Counted from the stretch's first letter, positions 8,526 through 17,133 are shown. The stretch: DNA of 50,461 nt from Coriobacteriia bacterium (GCA_025361335.1 JANYAK010000036.1:1-50461); one strand, 5' to 3'. Translations and numbers: made by a program. The notes: a model not told the origin generated them from the letters alone.

Positions 8526-9497
8526 ATGGCGACCGGTGTTCTTCTCACAGGCTTCGGCGGGCCGGACTCGCTCGAGGCCGTCGGCCCGTTCATGCGCAAC
8601 CTGAGCGGACGCGAGCCGTCTGACGAGCTGGTCGAACGCGTCCGCAAGCGCTATCTGGCCATCGGCGGCTCCTCGCCCCTTGGCGAGATCGCCGGCGAGA
8701 TGGCGCAAGCCCTGCGCGAGGCTCTCGCCGAGCAGGGAAGCCCGATGCCGGTGGAGGTCGGGATGCGCTACTGGCGTCCCTACATCCCCGACGGGATGGC
8801 GCGGCTCAAGGATGCGGGCTGCGACCGGATCGTCACCCTGTCGCTCTCACCGTTCGAGAGCAAGGTGGCCCACGGTGCCTATCGCGAGGCGATCGCGGAG
8901 GCGGCCAGCGCTCTGGGAGGCCTCGACGTGGTGGAAGCGCCGCTCGCGGCCACGCTCCCCGAGTACGTCGACCTGTTCGCCAGCGCGACGTTCTCGACGC
9001 TCGCGGAACTCGAGTCGCAGGAGGGTGCGGTCCTCCTGTTCACCGCTCACAGCCTCCCGGGCGAGGATCTGGTGGCCGACGACCCCTACGTGGCCGGCCT
9101 CATGGCGGTCGCCGACGCCGTGGCCGACCAGCTCGGCGTGCCGCCGGGTTCCCACAACGTCGGCGAGCCGGTCCTGCCGGGCATCTCCACGTTCGGGTCG
9201 ATCGATCCGATCCGGCCCTGGTTCCTCGCGTACCAGTCCAAGGGCGCGCGCCCGGGCGACTGGCTCGGGCCCGACCTCGACGATGTCATCGCCGCCGCCG
9301 CCGCGGGGGGAGCCACCCGCGTCGTGGTGTGCCCCATCGGCTTCATGACCGACCACATGGAGACCCTCTACGACCTCGACGTGGTCGCGGCCGACGCCGC
9401 CCTGTCGGCGGGGATCGATTTCGCCCGGGTCCCCGTGCCCAACGAGGACCTCGGCCTCGTCGGGGCGATGGCCCGCATGGTCCGCCAGATCGCCTGA
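8526..9497 (+). CDS. hemH: ferrochelatase (probably coproporphyrin ferrochelatase)
   Basis: A 323-residue class-typical ferrochelatase that inserts Fe2+ into a porphyrin ring. It opens with GVLLTGFGGPDSLEAVGPFMRNL. It has VGMRYWRPYI, the metal-binding histidine in FTAHSLPGEDL, and the acidic partner in CPIGFMTDHMETLYDLD. In Gram-positive and actinobacterial lineages this enzyme normally acts on coproporphyrin III (CpfC) rather than protoporphyrin IX; that assignment rests on lineage. It lies between hemE and the HemY-type oxidase. Confidence 0.94.
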   Translation: MATGVLLTGFGGPDSLEAVGPFMRNLSGREPSDELVERVRKRYLAIGGSSPLGEIAGEMAQALREALAEQGSPMPVEVGMRYWRPYIPDGMARLKDAGCDRIVTLSLSPFESKVAHGAYREAIAEAASALGGLDVVEAPLAATLPEYVDLFASATFSTLAELESQEGAVLLFTAHSLPGEDLVADDPYVAGLMAVADAVADQLGVPPGSHNVGEPVLPGISTFGSIDPIRPWFLAYQSKGARPGDWLGPDLDDVIAAAAAGGATRVVVCPIGFMTDHMETLYDLDVVAADAALSAGIDFARVPVPNEDLGLVGAMARMVRQIA

Positions 9498-9572
9498 ACC
9501 TTTCGTCCCGGCCGAACCGGTACCGGCTGGACAAGAGCACGACATCCAGCACCGGAGAAGAATGGAGCACAC

Positions 9573-11087
9573 GTGAAGCGGGTCATCATCATCGGCGGAG
9601 GCGTCACTGGCCTGGGCGCGGCCTACAAGGTCCGACGCGCAGCCGACGCGGGTCACGACGTCGATTTCGTGCTCGTCGAGAAGGATGACCGCCTCGGCGG
9701 CAAGCTCGCCACGGACTACATCGATGACCCCGAGACGGGCGAGCGCTACATCGTCGACGGCGGCTCCGACGCGTTCATCACAGCGAAGCCCGCTGTGCAC
9801 CGCGTAGCGAGGCAACTCGGCATCTTCGAGGACGAGACGCCCTCGTGCGACGAGAACAAGAAGACGCTCATCGTGAAGGGGCGCCGCCTCATCGAGATGC
9901 CCGACGGCATCATGATGTTCGCGCCGACCAAGATCCTGCCGATGGCCACGACGTCGCTGTACTCGTGGCCCGCCAAGTTCCGCATGGCGCTCGATATCCT
10001 TCTCCCGCGCAAGGTGCGCTGGGCCAGTGGCGAGACCGCGCAGCAGCACGACGAGACTCTGGAGAGCTTCGTGGTCCGCAGGATGGGCCGCGAGTGCCTC
10101 GACAGGCTGGCCGAGCCGCTCGTCGGCGGAGTGCACGCGTCGGACCCCGCCAAGATGTCCCTGGCCGCGACGTTCCCGAACCTGCTCGAGATGGAGCAGA
10201 AGTTCGGTTCGCTCGTGCTCGGCTTCCTCGACCAGCGCAAGATGGTCGAGGAGCAGAAGCGCAAGCACCCGCCGCAGCCCGGCAAGAAGCGGTTCACCTT
10301 CTTCTCGAGCTTCTTCGAAGGCATGCAGTACTTCGTCGACAAGCTGGCTGAAGGCTCGGGCCGCGACCGGATCCGCACCGGCGTGGGCGCGACGGCCGTC
10401 GAGCACGCGGAGGACGGCACCTGGCGCGTCACGCTGACCGACGGCGAGGTACTCACGGGCGACGCCGTCATCGTGGCGACCGAGGCGTGGGCCGGCGCCA
10501 AGCTCGTGCGCGGCGTCGATGGGCATGTGGCTGATCTGCTCGAGTCGATCCCGTTCTCCTCGTCCGCGACCGTCCCGATGGCGTTCCGCGCGGAGGACTG
10601 CCCGTTCGACACGAAGTTCTTCGGCATCCTGTGCCCGCTGGTGGAGGATCGGCCCGTCATGGCGATCACCATGTCGTCGTCGAAGTGGCCGGGCCGCGCG
10701 CCGAAGGGCCGCGTCCTGCTCCGAGGGTTCGTGGGCGGACCGCGCAACCAAGAGATCATGCGCAGCAGCGACGACGAGCTGATCGAGATCGTCCGCCGTC
10801 AGCTCGTGGAGATGCTGGGCCTGAAGTCCGACGCGAAGCCGCTGTTCGCGCGCGTGTTCCGCTGGACACTCGGCATGCCGCAGTACACGATGGGCCACCT
10901 CGACCGCATGGATGACCTCGAGGCGAGCCTTTCAGCGATCCCGGGGCTGGCGGTGGCTGGCGGCAGCTATCGAGGCGTGGGCATCCCGAACTGCATCGAC
11001 AGCGGCGAGAACGGCGTGCGCAAGCTGTTCGGCGAGTGGGGCATCGAGCTCGCGGAGGACGCGGTCGAGGAGAAGCGCCTGTACTAG
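9573..11087 (+). CDS. hemY: FAD-dependent protoporphyrinogen/coproporphyrinogen oxidase (HemY/CgoX type)
   Basis: A 504-residue flavoprotein oxidising coproporphyrinogen III or protoporphyrinogen IX to the aromatic porphyrin. The N-terminal dinucleotide fold is VIIIGGGVTGLGAAYKV with LVEKDDRLGGK. The C-terminal FAD contact is LAVAGGSYRGVGIPNCIDSG. The GTG start is preceded by GGAG. In coproporphyrin-dependent lineages the order is hemE, cgoX, cpfC, hemQ; here the ferrochelatase precedes the oxidase and no hemQ follows. A 10-base palindrome (9517-9526) lies in the 75-base gap upstream. This oxidase type uses O2 in characterised members, which is notable beside a ferredoxin-based metabolism. 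Confidence 0.93.
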   Translation: MKRVIIIGGGVTGLGAAYKVRRAADAGHDVDFVLVEKDDRLGGKLATDYIDDPETGERYIVDGGSDAFITAKPAVHRVARQLGIFEDETPSCDENKKTLIVKGRRLIEMPDGIMMFAPTKILPMATTSLYSWPAKFRMALDILLPRKVRWASGETAQQHDETLESFVVRRMGRECLDRLAEPLVGGVHASDPAKMSLAATFPNLLEMEQKFGSLVLGFLDQRKMVEEQKRKHPPQPGKKRFTFFSSFFEGMQYFVDKLAEGSGRDRIRTGVGATAVEHAEDGTWRVTLTDGEVLTGDAVIVATEAWAGAKLVRGVDGHVADLLESIPFSSSATVPMAFRAEDCPFDTKFFGILCPLVEDRPVMAITMSSSKWPGRAPKGRVLLRGFVGGPRNQEIMRSSDDELIEIVRRQLVEMLGLKSDAKPLFARVFRWTLGMPQYTMGHLDRMDDLEASLSAIPGLAVAGGSYRGVGIPNCIDSGENGVRKLFGEWGIELAEDAVEEKRLY

Positions 11088-11112
11088 GGGCGGACGGCCC
11101 GGCCGCCCGGGC

Positions 11113-11132
11113 GCTACCGGTCTTCCGGTAGC
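11113..11132. terminator. hairpin between hemY and the convergent ATC-hydrolase gene
   Basis: GCTACCGG and CCGGTAGC form a perfect 8-base stem with a TCTT loop, overlapping the 3' end of the minus-strand gene. There is no T-run, so intrinsic termination is uncertain. Confidence 0.4.
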
Positions 11133-11623
11133 CGCAGCGCGAGCAGGCAGTGCGTGGAACCCGGAGAGCCGAGCCGGTCGAGGAACGTGAGCTCGAGCCC
11201 CGCCGCCTCGAACGTGCCCTCGTCGACGGCCGCGGCGATGTCGCACATGGTGTCGATCTCCTCAGGCAGAAGGCCGACGCCGCGCCACGCGTCCACCAAG
11301 GGACACGCGGACATGCGCAGCACGACCCGCTCCTCTCCCTGTTCCTCGACACCGGGCTCGAACAGCTCGCCCTCGCACGGGGAGCCGTCGCAGAACACAG
11401 CGGCGACCTCCTCGAGGTCGCCGGCCGCGACCGCCGGGCGGTACTTGCGCCCGACCTCGAGCCCGCGACGGTGGATGGCGCGCTTCATGAGCTCGGCGGC
11501 CTTCTCGGGCCCGAGCTCGTCGGACAGCTCCTCGTAGATGTAGAGGTACATCAGGGCGCGATTCTCGAACGCGGAGCGCGTCTCCTGCCGCGAGATGTCG
11601 AGCGCATCGCCGTCGGTCGCCAT
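11114..11623 (-). CDS. L-2-amino-thiazoline-4-carboxylate hydrolase (ATC hydrolase) family protein
   Basis: A 169-residue protein of the ATC_hydrolase family, named after the enzyme that opens L-2-amino-thiazoline-4-carboxylate during L-cysteine formation. Marks are the helical N-terminus, LGPEKAAELMKRAIHRRG, a conserved Cys-Pro-Leu-x4-W pattern (SACPLVDAW) and MCDIAAAVDEG near the C-terminus. The ATG at 11623 has a GGAGG site. Many members lie far from cysteine metabolism and are probably not ATC hydrolases, so the true substrate is unknown. A -10-like TACAAT (11684-11679) lies upstream. A degraded copy of part of this gene lies at 11996-12045. Confidence 0.8.
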   Translation of the reverse strand: MATDGDALDISRQETRSAFENRALMYLYIYEELSDELGPEKAAELMKRAIHRRGLEVGRKYRPAVAAGDLEEVAAVFCDGSPCEGELFEPGVEEQGEERVVLRMSACPLVDAWRGVGLLPEEIDTMCDIAAAVDEGTFEAAGLELTFLDRLGSPGSTHCLLALRLPEDR

Positions 11624-11678
11624 ACTTCTGCCTCCGGGTGTCGTCGCGGGCGCCCCGGAGAACCCGCGGCGTGCTCCG

Positions 11679-11684
11679 ATTGTA
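11679..11684 (-). promoter_or_regulatory. candidate -10 element for the ATC-hydrolase-like gene
   Basis: TACAAT on the minus strand lies 55 bases upstream of the start codon. No clear -35 is seen. Confidence 0.3.
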
Positions 11685-11806
11685 CCCGTGCCGGAGTCGT
11701 GGACCGTCCGGCGCAGCACCGGCCGTCGAGTCCACGGTACGGAATGCCGAAACATGAGGATGTAGCCCGGCGCGAAGTGGGGTCGATACGACCACGGGGG
11801 TCGCAC

Positions 11807-11965
11807 GTGAGAGCACGAGACGAACACCTCTCCCAACTGCAGCGCGACGCCATCTGGAAGTGGCGCTGGCTGGGCTGGAAGAACAGCACGCCGGCGTTCA
11901 AGGGGAGCCTGATCCTGCTGGCGGTGGCCGCCGCCGTGATCGGCTCCGCGGCGATGCGCGGCTGA
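11807..11965 (+). CDS. small membrane protein (52 residues)
   Basis: A GTG-initiated frame encoding a basic, tryptophan-rich head (AIWKWRWLGWKNSTPAFKG) and one transmembrane helix (SLILLAVAAAVIGSAAM). A GGGGG stretch precedes the start. The third codon positions are GC-rich as in neighbouring genes. It is divergent from the ATC-hydrolase-like gene. No family is recognised. The Trp/Lys cluster followed by one helix is common in real small membrane proteins, but a chance frame cannot be excluded. Confidence 0.45.
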   Translation: MRARDEHLSQLQRDAIWKWRWLGWKNSTPAFKGSLILLAVAAAVIGSAAMRG

Positions 11966-11995
11966 CGGAGTCGATCCCGCCTGTCGGCGCTCGGC

Positions 11996-12045
11996 GGATG
12001 GCGCGCTTCATGAGCTCGGCGGCCTTCGGTCCCCAGCTCGTCGCA
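11996..12045 (-). pseudogene. degraded fragment of an ATC-hydrolase-family gene
   Basis: A 32-base exact match (11996-12027) to 11473-11504 inside the ATC-hydrolase gene, followed by about 18 further bases of similarity after a 2-base gap. On the minus strand it reads GPKAAELMKRAI, against LGPEKAAELMKRAI in the intact gene. No ORF of the family surrounds it. It looks like the remnant of a duplicated or lost paralogue. Confidence 0.6.
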
Positions 12046-12141
12046 GAAGTCCTTCTTGGTTGGCGCATACTGGTGGCGAGACGGCGCGGGGGTGCGCGCC
12101 CGACGTTCCGCAGACGGGGCACCACCACATCAGGAGGGGGC

Positions 12142-12777
12142 ATGCGCTCACGAACGGGTTCTTTGTTCACTCGTGCCGCCGGGGTTTTGGGCGTGGCGTT
12201 CCTGCTCGCATCGATCTCGGTGTCCGTGCCGGGTTGCTCGACCGAAGGCGGGATGGGCGGCTGCAGCAACACCGCCCGCGATCGGCAAGCGGATGAGGCC
12301 TCTCAGAAGTGGGCGGCCGACGATGCCGCCGCTGCCAAGGCCGCTGCCGTCGCCCCGAAGAAGGACGCGCCCGGAACCGTACCCGAGGGCACGGTCATGC
12401 AGTCGGTCGATCGTCCCGAGGGCGAGCCCGTCCTCATGTGGAAGGCCGGCAACGACGGAGGCATCGACGGGGGCGGCGGCAAGCCGCCGACCGTGACACA
12501 GGACAAGGCCTACTTCGTGACCGAGGTCTGCGCCTACCACTGGAACAACGGCACGGGCGCGCCCGCCGGCGAGATCTCGCTCAAGGCGACGGATGGGAAG
12601 GTGTACGGCCCGTGGAAGACGACGCTGCGCAACAGCGTGTACTGGATAGCCCAACCGAACCAGGACATCCCTGCCGGAACGTACACGCTCATCGACTCGG
12701 ATCCGTCCACGTGGGCGCAGAACTCAGGAAGCGGCGGCACCGGCATGGGCTGGGCGTACGGGATCCCCGTCAAGTGA
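12142..12777 (+). CDS. lipoprotein with C-terminal YGPW/DSDPSTW domain
   Basis: A 211-residue exported lipoprotein. The signal peptide (residues 1-33) ends in the lipobox VPGC, so the mature protein should be lipid-anchored. A low-complexity Ala/Lys linker precedes a C-terminal domain (about 120-211) with LKATDGKVYGPW, VYWIAQPN, IPAGTYTLIDSDPSTW. The same domain occurs in the lipoprotein at 27427-28005. The ATG is fixed by AGGAGGGGG. The stop overlaps the convergent tocopherol-cyclase-like gene by 8 bases. The function is unknown; the extracellular location is well supported. Confidence 0.85.
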   Translation: MRSRTGSLFTRAAGVLGVAFLLASISVSVPGCSTEGGMGGCSNTARDRQADEASQKWAADDAAAAKAAAVAPKKDAPGTVPEGTVMQSVDRPEGEPVLMWKAGNDGGIDGGGGKPPTVTQDKAYFVTEVCAYHWNNGTGAPAGEISLKATDGKVYGPWKTTLRNSVYWIAQPNQDIPAGTYTLIDSDPSTWAQNSGSGGTGMGWAYGIPVK

Positions 12778-13771
12778 CGATCGGCCCGGTCGTGAGCTCG
12801 CCGTCGGGATCCATGATCTCGACGGCGGCGTGAAGTCCCTCGGCATCGAGCATCACTGAGGCACGTCCGCCCCGCATGGCACGGAGTGTGACGTGGAGGG
12901 TGGCGCCCAGCGCCTCGTCCGCACGGCCGTTCATCGCGCCCAGGACCGGCGCCTTGAGCGGCGCTGTCGCGGTCGAGCGGACGTGGAGCTCCAACTCCTC
13001 GTGCCGGTCGCGAAGTACCAGGTCCGCCGCCCCGGGTCGCGTCTCCATGCTGACGAGCTTCGCGCCCGTGTACGTCGCGAACCTGTGGAACGCTCCGTCG
13101 AGCAGGACTCCGACGATGTGGCCCGTGAAGGCGCCGGCCAGCCAGGGGACGCGCGCCACGGACGCCGACACGGATACCCCCGCGCGGCCGAAGTGGTTCG
13201 ACTGCGCCCACAGCCACGAGCTCGGGAAGCTGCGGCCCCAGTCCTTCTCCGCATATCCGCGGCCGCCGTCGAAGACGAGCTCCTCGCCGTCGACCACGAG
13301 CGAGCCTGTCAGCGCGTGGTCCATCGACAGCACGCCGTGGTAGCACTCCATGCGCGGGACGAACCGGTACCAGCCCATCACCCCGGGGGAGAGGGGCCGC
13401 ACGGGCCACGGCGTCCACTTGCCGAAGTGGACCTCGCCCGACGCGCCTCCATCGGGGTCATGCAGGTCGATGCTCAGGAAGCCGGTTGAGAACGAGCTGT
13501 CGCCCACGGCTATCGCGAAGCGCTCCTTCTCATACGAGAACGCGTCCGCCCCGTAGGAGAAGTACCGCGCTTTCCCGCCGGGTCTCACGATCTGCACGAA
13601 CGAGTGTCTGGTCAGGCCGTCTTCGGAGAACGAGATGCCCGGGATGAGGGCCACGGGATTCGCGCCGGCTGCGTCCACCAGCTTGAAGTACCAGCCCTCG
13701 AAGTAGCGTCGGTTGCGGGTGCCGCCCTGGTACACGGCAGGGTCCCATATGCGTCTCAGCGGGTAGATCAT
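12770..13771 (-). CDS. tocopherol-cyclase-like protein
   Basis: A 333-residue protein with the tocopherol cyclase-like fold. YFEGWYFKLVD near residue 24, LIPGISFSEDG, KWTPWPVRPLSPGVMGWY, ECYHGVLSMDHAL and EKDWGRSFPSSWLWAQSNHF are the family hallmarks. Plant and cyanobacterial homologues close the chromanol ring of vitamin E; homologues in anaerobic bacteria have no known substrate and lack the rest of that pathway here. The ATG at 13771 is the first codon of the conserved region (MIYPLRRIWDP); the frame stays open upstream but overlaps the cupin gene. It is probably a lone gene. Confidence 0.87.
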   Translation of the reverse strand: MIYPLRRIWDPAVYQGGTRNRRYFEGWYFKLVDAAGANPVALIPGISFSEDGLTRHSFVQIVRPGGKARYFSYGADAFSYEKERFAIAVGDSSFSTGFLSIDLHDPDGGASGEVHFGKWTPWPVRPLSPGVMGWYRFVPRMECYHGVLSMDHALTGSLVVDGEELVFDGGRGYAEKDWGRSFPSSWLWAQSNHFGRAGVSVSASVARVPWLAGAFTGHIVGVLLDGAFHRFATYTGAKLVSMETRPGAADLVLRDRHEELELHVRSTATAPLKAPVLGAMNGRADEALGATLHVTLRAMRGGRASVMLDAEGLHAAVEIMDPDGELTTGPIVT

Positions 13772-13921
13772 GCGGCTGCGCCTCTCGTGTCGGAAGGAGG
13801 AGGTCTCGCAGGGATATGATTCCCGTGTGCGGCGTGAGGGGCACGCCGCGACACGGGGGGCCCGCCGCCGCTCGACGCCCCGCCGGTATCGTCCGCAGGT
13901 CGCGTGTTGTACCCTTCCCCT

Positions 13922-13933
13922 ACGCGATCGCGT
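13922..13933. promoter_or_regulatory. 12-base perfect palindrome upstream of the XRE-cupin gene
   Basis: ACGCGATCGCGT lies 25 bases before the ATG at 13958. The position suits an autoregulatory operator for the HTH protein. Confidence 0.4.
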
Positions 13934-13957
13934 GAAGGTTCGGGGAAGGGGCCGGTC

Positions 13958-14530
13958 ATGACCGACGGGAACCGGATAGGTAAGAAGATCACGACGCTGC
14001 GCGAGTCGTTGGGGCTCTCCGTCGAGGAACTGGCGGAGCGGGCCGGGGCGGAGGCGCACCTCATCGCGGGCATCGAGCAGGGGGCCCTGGTGCCGTGTCT
14101 GACACCGCTGATCAAGATCACTCGCGCTCTGGGCGTTCGGCTCGGGACCCTGCTGGACGACGAAGACCAGGTCGGGCCCGTCGTGACGCGCGGGGGCGCG
14201 GGTGAGGCGGTCACCAGGCTCAAGGACCTCGAGACCGGGACGGCCACCGGCACGCTGGACTTCTTCTCGCTGGCGCACGGCAAGAGCGCGCGGCACATGG
14301 AGCCGTTCCTCATCGACGTGAACCCGGCCGCGGACCGATCGCTGTCTTCGCATGAGGGTGAGGAGTTCATCTTCGTGCTCGATGGCGCCGTCCAGGTCGA
14401 ATACGGCAAGGACCTGCACGCGCTGGGCGCAGGTGACAGCATCTACTACGACTCCATCGTGCCGCATCAGGTCCGCTCGGCCGGCGATGCACGAGCGAAG
14501 ATCCTCGCTGTCGTGTACGCGCCGTTCTAG
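13958..14530 (+). CDS. XRE-type HTH regulator with cupin domain
   Basis: A 190-residue transcription factor: an XRE helix-turn-helix (about residues 8-62, with [18 protein letters not shown]) joined to a C-terminal cupin sensor domain (about 105-185, with [19 protein letters not shown] and [10 protein letters not shown]). The ATG at 13958 follows GGGGAAGGGG; an upstream frame start would add 18 residues with no ribosome site. It is 10 bases from the acyl-CoA ligase gene, and this pairing recurs in anaerobes. It probably senses a carboxylate or acyl-CoA and regulates the ligase-por operon. Confidence 0.9.
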   Translation: MTDGNRIGKKITTLRESLGLSVEELAERAGAEAHLIAGIEQGALVPCLTPLIKITRALGVRLGTLLDDEDQVGPVVTRGGAGEAVTRLKDLETGTATGTLDFFSLAHGKSARHMEPFLIDVNPAADRSLSSHEGEEFIFVLDGAVQVEYGKDLHALGAGDSIYYDSIVPHQVRSAGDARAKILAVVYAPF

Positions 14531-14540
14531 GGGACCGGCG

Positions 14541-16232
14541 ATGGATCTGCATACCGACCTGACGATCGGCCAGTACTTCGAGAAGCAGGTGGCGGCCGGT
14601 CCCGAACGGGACTTCGTCGTCTACCCCGACCGCGATCTGCGCTGGAGCTACCGCGAGTTCGACGAGCGGGCCGACCGCCTCGCGAAGGGCCTGCTCGGGA
14701 TCGGCATCGGCAAAGGCGACCACGTGGGCGTGTGGGCGCGCAACGTGCCCGATTGGCTCACACTCGCCTTCGCGACCGCCAAGATCGGGGCCGTGCTGAT
14801 CACGGTCAACCCGGTCTACAAGGCCCACGAGCTGGCATACGTGATCGAGCAGTCCGACATGAAGGCGCTCGCCATCATCGATGCCTTCCGCGACGTCGAC
14901 TACGTGCAGATCGTGCGGGAGCTCGTGCCCGAGTCGATGACGCAGGAGCGGGGGCACCTGAAGACCGCCAAGTTCCCCCGGCTCGAGTCCCTCATCTACA
15001 TGGGTCCCGAGAAGCACCGCGGCTTCTACAACGTGCCCGAGCTGCTCGTGCTCGGCGAACACACGCCGGACGAGCCCCTGCGCGCCCTCACAGCGTCGCT
15101 GGAAGCCGACGACGTGATCAACATGCAGTACACCTCGGGGACCACGGGCTTTCCCAAGGGCGTCATGCTCACCAGCCGCAACATCCTCAACAACGGCTTC
15201 TACATCGGCGAGCGCCAGAACCTGACCCCCGACGACCGCGTGTGCCTGCCCGTGCCGCTGTTCCACTGTTTCGGCATCGTGCTCGGGATCCTGGCCGTGC
15301 TCACACACGGGGCCACCGCCGTGATGGTCGAGTCCTTCGACCCGGTGATCGTCCTGGCCGCGGTCCAGAAGGAGCGGTGCACCGCGCTGTACGGGGTGCC
15401 GACCATGTTCATCGCGGAACTGGCGCACCCGATGTTCGACATGTTCGACCTCACCAGCCTTCGCACCGGGATCATGGCCGGGTCGCCGTGCCCCATCGAG
15501 ACGATGAAGCAGGTCATCGATCGCATGCATGCGAGCGAGATGACCATCTGCTATGGGCTGACGGAGGCGTCGCCGGTATTCATGCAGACCACGGTGGACG
15601 ACACGCTCGAGCGCAAGTGCGAGACCGTGGGCCGCAGGCACGACGAGATCGAGGTCCGGGTCGTCGACCCGGAGACCGGCCGGGACTGCGCTCCGGGCGA
15701 GTCCGGCGAGTTCCTGTGCCGCGGCTACAACATCATGAAGGGCTACTACAAGATGCCGGAGGCGACGGCCACGGCGATCGATTCGGATGGCTGGCTGCAC
15801 TCCGGCGACGTGGGCACGGTGGACGAAGCCGGCTACTACCGCATCACCGGGCGCATCAAGGACATGATCATCCGCGGCGGGGAGAACATCTACCCGCGCG
15901 AGATCGAGGAGTTCCTCTACACGATGCCCGGCGTGGAGGACGCGCAGGTCGTGGGCGTGCCGGATGCGAAGTACGGCGAGGTCGTGGGGGCGTTCATCCG
16001 CCTCTCCGCCGGCGCCGACCTCACAGAGGGCGACGTGCAGGAGTACGCGCGGGCGCGGATGGCTCGCTACAAGGCCCCCCGCTACGTGTTCTTCGTCGAT
16101 CAGTTCCCGATGACGGCGTCGGGCAAGATCCAGAAGTACAAGCTGCGGGACATGGCCAAGGACCAGATGGGCATCCGTATCGGCGTGTTCGCCGGCGAGA
16201 AGGGCCCCGGCGCGGCGGGGACGACGGTCTGA
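14541..16232 (+). CDS. AMP-forming acyl-CoA synthetase
   Basis: A 563-residue ANL-superfamily ligase that activates a carboxylic acid with ATP and CoA. The AMP-binding P-loop [10 protein letters not shown] is at 198-207; [33 protein letters not shown] and the catalytic lysine region [12 protein letters not shown] follow in order. The length and motifs fit medium/long-chain or aryl-carboxylate ligases. The gene lies between a cupin regulator and 2-oxoacid oxidoreductase subunits and its stop overlaps a possible upstream start of porG, so the substrate may be the acid corresponding to the oxidoreductase product. Chain length cannot be set from sequence. Confidence 0.94.
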   Translation: MDLHTDLTIGQYFEKQVAAGPERDFVVYPDRDLRWSYREFDERADRLAKGLLGIGIGKGDHVGVWARNVPDWLTLAFATAKIGAVLITVNPVYKAHELAYVIEQSDMKALAIIDAFRDVDYVQIVRELVPESMTQERGHLKTAKFPRLESLIYMGPEKHRGFYNVPELLVLGEHTPDEPLRALTASLEADDVINMQYTSGTTGFPKGVMLTSRNILNNGFYIGERQNLTPDDRVCLPVPLFHCFGIVLGILAVLTHGATAVMVESFDPVIVLAAVQKERCTALYGVPTMFIAELAHPMFDMFDLTSLRTGIMAGSPCPIETMKQVIDRMHASEMTICYGLTEASPVFMQTTVDDTLERKCETVGRRHDEIEVRVVDPETGRDCAPGESGEFLCRGYNIMKGYYKMPEATATAIDSDGWLHSGDVGTVDEAGYYRITGRIKDMIIRGGENIYPREIEEFLYTMPGVEDAQVVGVPDAKYGEVVGAFIRLSAGADLTEGDVQEYARARMARYKAPRYVFFVDQFPMTASGKIQKYKLRDMAKDQMGIRIGVFAGEKGPGAAGTTV

Positions 16233-16249
16233 TGGAAGGTGGAGAAGGC

Positions 16250-16804
16250 ATGCACGAGGTCCGCTGGCATGGCCGGGGCGGCCAGGGCGCTGTCACCAGC
16301 GCCAAGATCCTCGCCGACGCGGCCTACCGCAGCGGCTTCGAGGGCGTGACCTCCCAGCCGTCGTTCGGCGCCGAGAGGCGCGGCGCGCCGATCACCGCGT
16401 CGACCCGGTTGGCGCACGAACCGATCCGCGTCCTGTCGCAGGTGACCGAGCCCGACATCGTGGTCGTCCTCGACGACTCCCTGCTCGCGGTGGCCAACGC
16501 CACGGCCGGCATGAGGCCCGGGGGCGTGATGATAGTGAACACGACGGTGGCCGCGGCGGAGCTGGGGCTGCGCGACGACGTGCGCGTCGTGACCAGCGAC
16601 GTGACGGGCGCCGCGGAGGCGGTCGGCCTGATCGTGAGCGGCCAGCCGATGGTCTCGACAGCGATACTCGGCGCGTTCGCGGCGGCCACCGGGCTCGTCA
16701 CGATGGAGAACGTCGAGGCCGCCATCGGACACGCGTTCAAGGGATCGGCGGCCACCCGAAACATCGACGCGGCGCGGATATCGTACGAATGCACGCGCGC
16801 ATGA
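16250..16804 (+). CDS. porG: 2-oxoacid:ferredoxin oxidoreductase, gamma subunit
   Basis: A 184-residue gamma subunit of a four-subunit pyruvate/2-ketoisovalerate ferredoxin oxidoreductase. It has the opening RWHGRGGQGAVTSAKILADA, the SFGAERRGAPITASTR segment and GGVMIVNTT, all characteristic of the family. The ATG at 16250 is preferred because GGTGGAGAAGG lies just before it and homologues begin at this point; an ATG at 16232 overlapping the ligase stop would add six residues. The subunit helps bind CoA and closes the complex. Its stop overlaps the next gene in ATGA. Confidence 0.94.
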   Translation: MHEVRWHGRGGQGAVTSAKILADAAYRSGFEGVTSQPSFGAERRGAPITASTRLAHEPIRVLSQVTEPDIVVVLDDSLLAVANATAGMRPGGVMIVNTTVAAAELGLRDDVRVVTSDVTGAAEAVGLIVSGQPMVSTAILGAFAAATGLVTMENVEAAIGHAFKGSAATRNIDAARISYECTRA

Positions 16805-17133
16805 GCGCGGACGAAGGACGGAGCACCGTGGGAACCAAGGCGTGCGGATCCGACATCGCCATCTCGCGTCCCAGCGTGGGCGAGGCGGGCAACACCGGTG
16901 ACTGGCGCAACAGCCGCCCGGTGATCGATGCGTCCGTATGCATGGCCGCAAAGGCGGGCAAGGTGACCTGCCAGCTGTGCTGGGTCTACTGTCCCGACGC
17001 CTGCATCACACAAGGCGCGGCTCCGGTCATCGACCTGACGTACTGCAAGGGCTGCGGCATCTGCGCGCAAGAGTGTCCCGTGGACGCCATCGCCATGGTG
17101 CCGGAGCGGGCGCACGGGACATGCGAGGGCTAG
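16801..17133 (+). CDS. porD: 2-oxoacid:ferredoxin oxidoreductase, delta (ferredoxin) subunit
   Basis: A 110-residue delta subunit carrying two [4Fe-4S] clusters: CQLCWVYCPD and CKGCGICAQECPVDAI are the two Cys sets. It passes electrons from the catalytic subunit to soluble ferredoxin. The ATG at 16801 overlaps the porG stop (ATGA); a GTG at 16828 with AAGGA upstream is a credible alternative start that would remove nine residues. The arrangement gamma-delta-alpha-beta is the standard Por/Vor order. After it comes a gap of about 320 bases that holds only a possible small gene. Confidence 0.94.
   Translation: MSADEGRSTVGTKACGSDIAISRPSVGEAGNTGDWRNSRPVIDASVCMAAKAGKVTCQLCWVYCPDACITQGAAPVIDLTYCKGCGICAQECPVDAIAMVPERAHGTCEG

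Noticed and set aside
9517-9526. CCGGTACCGG palindrome before hemY
   Set aside because: A 10-base GC-rich palindrome is not rare in DNA of this composition, and no promoter accompanies it.
8847-10898. 683-codon open frame on the minus strand across the ferrochelatase and oxidase genes
   Set aside because: It is the antisense shadow of high-GC genes on the plus strand. It is rich in His, Arg, Asp and Glu with no domain signature, and the sense genes have full motif sets.
16232-16250. ATG at 16232 overlapping the ligase stop as the porG start
   Set aside because: Possible, but the ATG at 16250 has a near-perfect ribosome site and matches where gamma subunits normally begin.
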